A stretch of 64,000 nucleotides of DNA from an uncultured Clostridia bacterium (GTDB taxonomy: Bacteria > Bacillota > Clostridia > HGM11514). Made by a program: the position numbers and the translations under genes. Shown here in pieces: positions 57,659 through 64,000 of this stretch. The stretch is taken from contig CAKSKB010000010.1 in NCBI GenBank assembly GCA_934464705.1, positions 26,794-90,793 of the forward strand. The letters are read 5' to 3'. Each line of letters opens with the position of its first letter. The stretch's first letter is position 1. Under the pieces are notes generated by a model. That model saw only the letters and a list, made by a program, of their open reading frames with translations. It ran no database searches and was not told the DNA's origin.

Positions 57659-59431
57659 CATTTCTTCGGGAGCAATGAAGTCAATATAGTCATAAAGCGA
57701 GTCATAATCGTAATCGTCACCGATAACGGCTTTGTAATTATCCTGAATTACCCTCTGCACCAAAGCCGCAAATTCCTTCTGTTTAATCGGCTCATCGGGT
57801 TTTAATTCGGTGCCTTCAAAGCCAATCTCGCTTTCGGCAAGCGCATTGATTGCCTCCTCCGCATAATGACCCGAAATATCCGTATAACCTTCAATTTCCG
57901 GCATTTTATACGAATCATACTTGCCCGTTAACGGGTCGATTTTTCCGTATGAATCTTCAAAAGCATAGCAAAGCTTATATTCTTTATCTTTACCGTCGTA
58001 AATATATTTAATGTCATAACCGGCTTCCTTAATGAATATATCCTCCGCCTCGCTCACGGATATCACATCTGACACAACAGGAAATTCGCCGCTTGTACAG
58101 CTGATATTATAGCTTGAAACCTTTTCGGTTTTCGGGTCAACATCAACATATATGCTGTCGCCTTCAACCGGAATGTCATTTACAAATCTCACGAATACAG
58201 AACGGCCGTTGTCAACCGAATCGAATTTATATTCGGAGGACTTTTCCGGAGCAAGTTCTTTTATTGCGCCTTCGGCAATCTGCTTTGCCTTATCGTCCGA
58301 AATCTCGGGTTCTTTTTCATCGCTGCTGTTGCGCACCGCATATGTATACGAATTAAAGCTGAGTACTTCCCCGTTTTCCGCGTTTACGGAAGCACTGAAA
58401 TCCGTTGCGGTTTCATCGTCATATTTGTGATAGTAAAAATTATACTCTCTTGTTTTGTCCCTGTAGTTCTTGGTAAGATTCTTGCTTACATCTTCAAATT
58501 TAACATCGGGAATATCAGCACATTTGATATTTTTAACGATTTCAAACGCCTTTTCGGGTGCGATGAGCTTTTCGATATCATCAAGCTCGCCAAGTTCCGC
58601 ATCGGTAAAACCGGTGTCCGCTGCCGCTTCGTTTGCCATGCCGCCCTTTGCGTCGGCGGTTTTATACAGCATATAAACTTCCTCCGGACGGACAACCTCG
58701 CCGCTTACGGCGCTGATGTATTTATCGGTATCTTTTATTCTGTATTTGGGCGCAATTGTCTGTTCGTATTCTCCGTCTTTATTCCATTTGCCGTCAACTG
58801 AGTAATAAAGCTCAGCACCGAGTTTTTCCTTGAAATTCTTTACCGCCTCGTCATGAGAAATAACTTCTCCGGTTTCAAACTTTCCGTTTTGCGCATAATC
58901 AATGCTGAAATAAAAAAGTTTTTTCCCGGTAAGGTCGATTCTGATGTTTCCGTAAGAATTCTCTATCGGATAACCGTTTTTGTATTCTGTTATGTGCGCT
59001 TTCGCAGAATCGGTGTTTACGCTGATATCGTCAACTTTAAGATTTTCGGCAATCTCGGGATTAAGCTGCTTAACAAAGCCCTCAGCGGCAGCTTTCAGCT
59101 GTGCTTTCGATGCCCTTTCCGAAATCGGAACAGACTCATCAATGCCGTTTCTGCCGTAAATCATATAATCAACTACGGTTCCGTCCGAATACGCCACCAC
59201 GCTAAGATTCGTTTTATTTTCGGAAGACGACCATTCAAATATATAGGCGGTTGCGCCTTCGTCGTCCGTTTCGGTGCTGCTCTCAAACTTATCGTACTCA
59301 TCGGTGCTGCCGATTCTTGATTTTACGGTTTCAAGAACCTTTTTCATATCATCGGTATCAGCCGCAAACGCCGCCGACATAATCCCGACCGTCATGCAAA
59401 TACAAAGTAAAACAGATATTATTTTTTTCAT
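57410..59431 (-). CDS. Secreted YcdB/PepSY-repeat protein with SLH domains (copy 2)
   Basis: ATG at 59431 with AAGGGAG upstream gives 673 aa. Layout as copy 1: signal peptide (IISVLLCICMTVGIMSAAFA), YcdB/PepSY-like repeats (ASKAQLKAAAEGFVKQLNPE; VISVSEAEDIFIKEAGYDIK), then SLH modules (YTDISGHYAEEAINALAESE). The N terminus and last 83 residues are nearly the same as copy 1 and the middle is diverged. It begins 16 nt after the serpin stop, so both are in one transcript. This suggests a joint role at the wall, possibly control of extracellular proteases. Confidence 0.88.
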   Translation of the reverse strand: MKKIISVLLCICMTVGIMSAAFAADTDDMKKVLETVKSRIGSTDEYDKFESSTETDDEGATAYIFEWSSSENKTNLSVVAYSDGTVVDYMIYGRNGIDESVPISERASKAQLKAAAEGFVKQLNPEIAENLKVDDISVNTDSAKAHITEYKNGYPIENSYGNIRIDLTGKKLFYFSIDYAQNGKFETGEVISHDEAVKNFKEKLGAELYYSVDGKWNKDGEYEQTIAPKYRIKDTDKYISAVSGEVVRPEEVYMLYKTADAKGGMANEAAADTGFTDAELGELDDIEKLIAPEKAFEIVKNIKCADIPDVKFEDVSKNLTKNYRDKTREYNFYYHKYDDETATDFSASVNAENGEVLSFNSYTYAVRNSSDEKEPEISDDKAKQIAEGAIKELAPEKSSEYKFDSVDNGRSVFVRFVNDIPVEGDSIYVDVDPKTEKVSSYNISCTSGEFPVVSDVISVSEAEDIFIKEAGYDIKYIYDGKDKEYKLCYAFEDSYGKIDPLTGKYDSYKMPEIEGYTDISGHYAEEAINALAESEIGFEGTELKPDEPIKQKEFAALVQRVIQDNYKAVIGDDYDYDSLYDYIDFIAPEEMNPDAAVTRRDAAKFTVRAMGYIDVAKLDIFKPMFNDMTEDVGYASILAGLKILNGDGNGNFNPEGVLTRAQALIIVYNYLNR

Positions 59432-59447
59432 AAAATTTCTCCCTTCA

Positions 59448-60899
59448 TTAATTAGCATACGAAAACTTGCCCATAAAAAATATTTCACCGCTTGTGTTAT
59501 CTTTTATCACAAACGCAAACGGTCTGTCCGCCGTAAACTCAATCGGTTCTTCCGGCTTTATATATGCACTTCCTCCGCCCAACATCGCTGCGGTAACCGC
59601 TGCCGCCTCCGTTCCCTTTTCGTCCACATCGATATAGGTTTTGTGCAGAACATTATCTATATACTGCGGAAAGCTGTTCATTTTTGAAAAATCGGCATTG
59701 TCTTCGTCAAATGCTGTTTTTATACCCACAGCCTTCAGGTCATCCTTAAGAAAACGGGTGTACGAAATACGGAACTTCGGCATTTTAAGAATAACCTTTT
59801 TTCTTTCAAATTGCATTGAATTAAGCGTCGCTTCGGGCGCAAAATCATCGTCCGACATCATTAGGTACATCGAAAAACTGTTGTTCGCACCCGATTTATA
59901 CGGAATTTCAACCGCACGGACGCCGCCTTGCTCCGCATAATGCATATATTCGGTTTTCTGCATAAAATCAATATCTTTTTCGGTACCGTCCTTTGAATGG
60001 AATGTCATTTTCCCGGACGGCATAAACTCATCACGCCAGTTACCCTTGAAATAAACCGCATTGACAAGCGAGGTTGAAAAATTCGGGTCGGATATGATTT
60101 GCGCAATTTTTCCGTTGGTTTTATCATTCGTCCACGAATTGATTTTATCAACGGCATTTGAACTGTCAACTTCTGCCGCTTCGCCATCATAAAAATCCCT
60201 TATCGTTTTTTTATAGCTGTCAAGAAAATCGGTTGGAATATTGTCCTTATTCAGCCAGATGGAATTTGCGATATTTACGGTTACATTTTCGTCGTTTTTG
60301 CAAGCCTCAATCATACTTTTCATCCGATTGTTATATTCGTCAAGATTTTCGATTCCGAGCGTATCGAGAATTTCCTTTTTCGTCTGCCCTTCCGCACCGT
60401 TTGCCGCCATTGCCATTGCGGTCTTCACGGAAAGCGGAGAAAACATATAATTCTTATCGTCCTCAATGCGGCTGTCAAGCATATCCGCAAAACTTTCGGC
60501 ACGCACAAGCTTAACCGTTTCGGTTTTTTCGTCCCACGAAACATCAATCCCTGCACTTTCCGCAACCGCGCGGAGCGGAATCAGAGTTCTGCCGTTTGAA
60601 ATCATTGCGGGAACATCCAGTTTGATTTCTGCACTGTCAGCCGTCATGATATCGCTTCCGGTTTTGATTATTATTTCATGACCGCCAAGCAAAACCGTTG
60701 TTGTGCCGTTCTCAAAACCGACATCACCGCCCAGTGCCTCAAACACCGCCCTTGCCGGGACAAGCGTTCTGCCACCATCTATCATCGGTGCGGTATCGGT
60801 TTCAATTTTTTCTCCGTCCAGCTCAATCGACGGGTATGCAAACACCGTTCCCGAAAAGGCAAACAGCGCCGCAAGCGAAAGCAAAATTATTCTTTTCAT
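59448..60899 (-). CDS. Secreted inhibitory-type serpin with N-terminal copper-amine-oxidase-like domain
   Basis: 483 aa: a signal peptide (1-21), a copper-amine-oxidase N-domain-like unit (about 22-131, with GGRTLVPARAVFEALGGDV and GRTLIPLRAVAESAGIDVSW), then a full serpin (about 135-483). Serpin hallmarks are NYMFSPLSVKTAMAMAANGA, NIANSIWLNKD, LVNAVYFKGNW, IPYKSGANNSFSMYLMM and the closing RPFAFVIKDNTSGEIFFMGK. The reactive-loop hinge EKGTEAAA (427-434) is the form found in inhibitory serpins. Counting from G429 as P15 puts P1 at G443 and P1' at S444, which would suit elastase-like or subtilisin-like targets. It heads an operon with YcdB/SLH genes. Confidence 0.95.
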   Translation of the reverse strand: MKRIILLSLAALFAFSGTVFAYPSIELDGEKIETDTAPMIDGGRTLVPARAVFEALGGDVGFENGTTTVLLGGHEIIIKTGSDIMTADSAEIKLDVPAMISNGRTLIPLRAVAESAGIDVSWDEKTETVKLVRAESFADMLDSRIEDDKNYMFSPLSVKTAMAMAANGAEGQTKKEILDTLGIENLDEYNNRMKSMIEACKNDENVTVNIANSIWLNKDNIPTDFLDSYKKTIRDFYDGEAAEVDSSNAVDKINSWTNDKTNGKIAQIISDPNFSTSLVNAVYFKGNWRDEFMPSGKMTFHSKDGTEKDIDFMQKTEYMHYAEQGGVRAVEIPYKSGANNSFSMYLMMSDDDFAPEATLNSMQFERKKVILKMPKFRISYTRFLKDDLKAVGIKTAFDEDNADFSKMNSFPQYIDNVLHKTYIDVDEKGTEAAAVTAAMLGGGSAYIKPEEPIEFTADRPFAFVIKDNTSGEIFFMGKFSYAN

Positions 60900-60922
60900 A
60901 AAAATCCCCCTATCTTTTTCAT
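60896..60922 (-). CDS. Possible 8-codon leader ORF overlapping the serpin start
   Basis: ATG at 60922 sits behind GGGAGG and encodes MKKIGGFL; its TGA overlaps the serpin ATG (ATGA). The serpin also has its own AGGGGG. This could couple translation or be a by-product of a purine-rich leader. Confidence 0.3.
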   Translation of the reverse strand: MKKIGGFL

Positions 60923-60988
60923 ATGTTTTCCTCCCTTCTGACTATAATACTTTTGACAGGAGGAAAAAGTTTCATTTTTTTCAAAAAA

Positions 60989-61013
60989 ACCGTGCAAAAA
61001 ATTTTTGCACGGT
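60989..61013. terminator. Bidirectional intrinsic terminator
   Basis: A 12-bp perfect stem (ACCGTGCAAAAA / TTTTTGCACGGT) is flanked by A- and T-runs. It ends the Gfo/Idh gene on the minus strand, before the serpin operon. Confidence 0.9.
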
Positions 61014-61030
61014 TTTTGAGAGTTTTGTAA

Positions 61031-62197
61031 TTAAACTTCGGGAATTTCGATTTCGATTTCGTGACCGAGCTCTGCGGATGTGCAGATACCCGAAAGGATT
61101 GCCTGATTGTAGATAATCTGGCTTGTGGGCACAGGTGCCTTGCCGCCTTCCTTAACAGCGTCAATAAACGAACGAAGCTTAAGTTCAAAGCAGTTAACAT
61201 TGCTTTCCTTCTTGGGAATCTTGTATTCAATCTGCTCGCCTGCAACTTCTTTGTAAATTACAAGGTCGCCGCCGATTGAACCGTTCCAGCAGTTGGTTGA
61301 AGGAATTCTGAGACCCGCTTTTGTACCGAGAATAAGAGTATCTCCGGGAGTGTCGATATTGAGCGCCCAGGAAATTCTGAAGTCAAGAATAAGGTCGTCT
61401 TCCATACGAACGAAACCTGCTGCAAAATCGTCAACTCCGAACTTGGAAGCATATTCATGATGGCTGCCGTAGCCTACATAGTTGGGGTCTGTTCCGAAAT
61501 AAGCGGACTTATAACCGGTAACTGTGAGCGGCTTCGGATATCCGATTGCATTGAGAACCATATCGAGAGAATAGCAGCCGATATCACCGAGAGCACCTAT
61601 ACCGCCGGTGTTCTTTTCGATAAAGGAAGTACCGAAAGGTGTAGGAATACCTCTTCTTCTTCCGCCGCCTGTCTGAATATAGTAAATCTTGCCGAGCTCG
61701 CCGCTTTCGCAGATTTTCTTAACCATCTGCATATTGGGGTCAAATCTGGGCTGGAAACCGATTGTGATAATCTTACCGCTTTCCTTTTCTGCCTTCATGA
61801 TTTCGATACCCTCTTCGAGAGTTACGCACATCGGCTTTTCAAGCATAACATTTACGCCCTTCTTAAGAGCATAGATAGCGCATTCCGCATGAGTGCAGTT
61901 ATATGTACAAATGCTTACCGCATCAAGCTTAAGACTTTCATCGTCGAGCATTTCCTTGTGGCTGCCGTAGCACTTAACGCCCTCAACCTCGAACCTTTTG
62001 AAGAAAGCTTCCGCCTTGCCGGGAACAAGATCCGCACCTGCAACGATTTCAACATCGGGCATGGTCTTGTAGTTTCTGATGTGAGCTTCAGCGATCCAGC
62101 CTGTACCGATAATACCGACTCTTACCTTTTTGTTCACATCAATCTCTTTTTTGTCTTCGACAATTTCTTTGAATTTGTCAAGAATACTGTCTGCCAT
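61031..62197 (-). CDS. Gfo/Idh/MocA-family oxidoreductase
   Basis: ATG at 62197 with GGAGG 8 nt upstream gives 388 aa. A charged N-terminal leader of about 25 residues precedes the Rossmann fold VRVGIIGTGWIAEAHIRNYK. The EKP motif is in NVMLEKPMCVTLEEG near residue 112, and the substrate-domain signature GGIGALGDIGCYSLDMVLNA near 200 resembles enzymes with D-x-G-x-H/Y-type active sites. Codon choice is biased and the start is strong, which suggests high expression. It is a different subgroup from the Gfo/Idh gene in the hexuronate operon. Sugar substrate unknown; single-gene unit. Confidence 0.93.
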   Translation of the reverse strand: MADSILDKFKEIVEDKKEIDVNKKVRVGIIGTGWIAEAHIRNYKTMPDVEIVAGADLVPGKAEAFFKRFEVEGVKCYGSHKEMLDDESLKLDAVSICTYNCTHAECAIYALKKGVNVMLEKPMCVTLEEGIEIMKAEKESGKIITIGFQPRFDPNMQMVKKICESGELGKIYYIQTGGGRRRGIPTPFGTSFIEKNTGGIGALGDIGCYSLDMVLNAIGYPKPLTVTGYKSAYFGTDPNYVGYGSHHEYASKFGVDDFAAGFVRMEDDLILDFRISWALNIDTPGDTLILGTKAGLRIPSTNCWNGSIGGDLVIYKEVAGEQIEYKIPKKESNVNCFELKLRSFIDAVKEGGKAPVPTSQIIYNQAILSGICTSAELGHEIEIEIPEV

Positions 62198-62231
62198 TGC
62201 TTTATCCTCCAAATAATCATAATGTACCTTT

Positions 62232-62260
62232 ATATTACCACAAACTTTCGAAAAAGTAAA
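62232..62260 (-). promoter_or_regulatory. Sigma-A promoter of the Gfo/Idh gene
   Basis: TTTACT and TAATAT on the minus strand are 17 nt apart, about 35 nt before the start codon. Confidence 0.65.
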
Positions 62261-62268
62261 CCCCTTTT

Positions 62269-62433
62269 TTACATTTTATTTAATTTTTTTTCGGCATATT
62301 TCTTTTTTGTCGCCATTCCGCCCCTTATGTGCCTCACGGACTTGTTCTCGGCAAGTATTTCCGCAACCTTTTCATGAAGAATTCTGTCCGCCTTCTCAAG
62401 CCTTACGGTAACATCTTTATGTACGGTCGTCAT
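62269..62433 (-). CDS. Small ORF coupled to the serine recombinase
   Basis: ATG at 62433 lies inside the 3' end of the recombinase gene (17-nt overlap, different frame) and encodes 54 aa. The peptide is basic and helical, ending SVRHIRGGMATKKKYAEKK. RHIRGG-x-ATKxKY-like tails are remembered from small proteins next to clostridial recombinases, but this could not be checked. It might be an excision helper or a detached recombinase tail. Confidence 0.5.
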   Translation of the reverse strand: MTTVHKDVTVRLEKADRILHEKVAEILAENKSVRHIRGGMATKKKYAEKKLNKM

Positions 62434-63952
62434 TAAAATGATACTTTTTGTCAAGCCCTATGTCGGTCAGCAGTTTTAGGTATATGTCAACCTGTCCGGC
62501 GGGCGATACTTCAATACGGTCGATAACCTGTTTTAACATCTCGTTTGTAATCTCGGCGGAGTTTAATATATCGCCGATGGTTTTGAAGGTATCAACAAGA
62601 CCTGTTTGCAGCTTGTCGCCCTGTGTAATTCTGTACTGCGCCATTTTCAGCTTTTCCTCAAGGTGTTTTATTTCGGCATTTATCGAAGCCGTTTTCTCTT
62701 TTAAATCGCCCATTGATATAACTTCGTTGTCGTACATATCAATGTATTTCTGGCGGCTTTTTTTGAGCTTTTCTATTTCTTTTTCAAGCTCTTTTTCCGT
62801 TTTTCGGTTCTTGTTCATCGGCTCGTAGCTTTTGTTGAAGTCGGAAACAATTTTTTTGATAACCCTCTGCTTGTCCGAGATAAGCCCCGAAAGATATTCT
62901 TTGATTGAGGTTAAAAGCTCGCCCTCGTCAATAACGATTTTGTTATTGCACGTGTCCTTGCCCTGTGAGTTTCGTCCGCAGCACACCCAGCTGATTTTTT
63001 CGCCGTTTTTAACCTTGCGCTTTGTACGGCGGAAGAAATGCCCACAGTCGGTGCATTTAATTAGTGTGCTGAATATGTTTTTGCAGTTTCTTCTTGTGCC
63101 GTCAGCCTTGAATTTTGTTGAGTTTTCCGCCATAATACGCTGTGCCTTTTCATAGGTTTCACGGTCTATGATTGCAAGGTTGCGCCGCTCGAAGATTTTC
63201 CATTCTTCTTCGGGTTTGTTAATCCGCTCATTTGTCAGAAAATCGCCGATTTCCTGTTTTCCGTTTTCGATTATGCCGATATAAATTTTGTTTGCTATCA
63301 GTCTGCAAATTGCGTTTTGCGACCATTTATATCCCCGTTTGGTTTTTATGCTCCTTTCGTTCAGTATCTTTGCAATCTTGCTTGCACCCAGATTGTCGGT
63401 GATATACATTTTGTATATCTGCCGCACGATGTCCGCCTCAAATTCGTTGATGTTAAGATTAAAATAGTCGCCGATAATTTTGTCGTAGCCGTAGACAAGG
63501 TTCGGAACTCTCCCTTTTTCGGCATTCAGTCGCTTGCTGAATTTTATTCTTGACGAGGTATTTCTGCTCTCCTCCTGTGCAACGGTCGCAAGCATTGTCA
63601 GCATCATTTCGCCGTCCTGTGTGGACAGGTTCGTGTTGACAAACAGAACCGGTATTCCCATCGATTTAAGTTTTCTGATAGATTGCAGAAAATCCAGAAC
63701 GTTTCTTGCCATTCGTGACACGTCTTTTGTCACGACCATATCGAAATTCCCCAGCTCCGCATCGTGCATCATTTCAAGGAATGCCGCTCGCTTTTTAAGC
63801 TGCGTTCCCGAAATTCCCTCGTCAGCATATATTTTCACAAGCGTGTGATTGTTTTTTTCGGCAAATTCTTCAAAGAACATTTTTTGAGTTTCCAAACTGT
63901 TTAGCTGGTCTAATTTGTCGGTTGATACTCTGCAATACACACCAAGTCTCAT
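62417..63952 (-). CDS. Large serine recombinase
   Basis: 511 aa. The resolvase-type catalytic domain (1-145) begins LGVYCRVSTDKLDQLNSLET with the nucleophile Ser10, then DEGISGTQLKKRAAF and VVTKDVSRMARNVLD with the active-site arginines. A recombinase domain follows (about 155-260, NLVYGYDKI). A zinc-ribbon (about 300-345) has CTDCGHFFRR and the pair VCCG. Then comes a long coiled coil (about 375-445, EKELEKEIEKLKKSRQKYID) needed for synapsis. GAAAGGAAGTGAG precedes the ATG. Such enzymes integrate and excise phages, ICEs and the skin-type elements of spore formers. Only one end of any element can be in this window. Confidence 0.95.
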   Translation of the reverse strand: MRLGVYCRVSTDKLDQLNSLETQKMFFEEFAEKNNHTLVKIYADEGISGTQLKKRAAFLEMMHDAELGNFDMVVTKDVSRMARNVLDFLQSIRKLKSMGIPVLFVNTNLSTQDGEMMLTMLATVAQEESRNTSSRIKFSKRLNAEKGRVPNLVYGYDKIIGDYFNLNINEFEADIVRQIYKMYITDNLGASKIAKILNERSIKTKRGYKWSQNAICRLIANKIYIGIIENGKQEIGDFLTNERINKPEEEWKIFERRNLAIIDRETYEKAQRIMAENSTKFKADGTRRNCKNIFSTLIKCTDCGHFFRRTKRKVKNGEKISWVCCGRNSQGKDTCNNKIVIDEGELLTSIKEYLSGLISDKQRVIKKIVSDFNKSYEPMNKNRKTEKELEKEIEKLKKSRQKYIDMYDNEVISMGDLKEKTASINAEIKHLEEKLKMAQYRITQGDKLQTGLVDTFKTIGDILNSAEITNEMLKQVIDRIEVSPAGQVDIYLKLLTDIGLDKKYHFNDDRT

Positions 63953-64000
63953 AAAATCTCACTTCCTTTCGTTTTTTCAAACACAACATACCACATTGTT

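Overview
The window looks like chromosome from an anaerobic Bacillota of the class Clostridia, probably a gut or rumen polysaccharide user. The evidence is: a spoIIR gene; three wall-targeted SLH-domain proteins; a CIRCE-controlled groESL operon; an rpsF-ssb-rpsR operon; DUF6514, DUF378 and RNase M5-type genes; a Na+-pumping decarboxylase subunit; strong Shine-Dalgarno sites; and sigma-A promoters that almost all have a 17-bp spacer. A Monoglobus- or Oscillospirales-like host would fit, but that is inference. No tRNA, rRNA or CRISPR array was seen.

Layout. 1-3.4 kb (+): uronate catabolism (end of a discoidin-like protein, kduI, a KduD-type dehydrogenase, a GH88 hydrolase). 3.4-5.7 kb (-): a secreted beta-helix protein with copper-amine-oxidase-like repeats. 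5.8-7.25 kb (+): a yybP-ykoY-type (Mn2+) riboswitch before a Na+-transporting decarboxylase beta subunit and a 39-aa membrane peptide. 7.5-15.2 kb (-): an envelope export operon (MMPL/RND pump, a giant YhgE-like plus HlyD-like protein, an SLH protein) with a divergent TetR gene. 16-18.5 kb (+): a DUF5696-like candidate glycosidase and a ThuA protein. 18.6-24.4 kb (-): HD protein, ogt, rpsF-ssb-rpsR, murI and a domain-permuted GH3 glucosidase. 24.5-29.8 kb: membrane protein, spoIIR with a decayed neighbour, ispE, DUF6514, feoAB. 29.8-38.3 kb: an FAD oxidoreductase with a divergent PocR/AraC regulator, an aldo/keto reductase, and a five-gene hexuronate operon. 39-51.5 kb (-): a dense run of mostly touching genes (GT39-like, CapD-like, PAP2, DUF523, lipid kinase, glgB, U32 peptidase, maf, mreC, PBP2). 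51.6-55.2 kb (+): DUF378, RNase M5-like, groES-groEL, NUDIX. 55.3-60.9 kb (-): an inhibitory-type serpin followed by two tandem YcdB/SLH paralogues. 61-64 kb (-): a Gfo/Idh/MocA oxidoreductase and a large serine recombinase, which may mark a mobile-element edge.

How the genes work together. The kdu/GH88 cluster and the uxaC operon both feed uronic acids toward the KDG pathway, and GH3, DUF5696-like, ThuA and Gfo/Idh genes add further sugar processing. Secreted and wall-anchored proteins are prominent. The two loci most worth following are the TetR/RND/YhgE-HlyD/SLH operon, which reads like a pump that reaches into the wall, and the serpin-YcdB-SLH locus, which reads like a protease-control module at the cell surface. 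Two places show neighbouring genes fused in frame with no stop codon, each with an intact internal ribosome-binding site.
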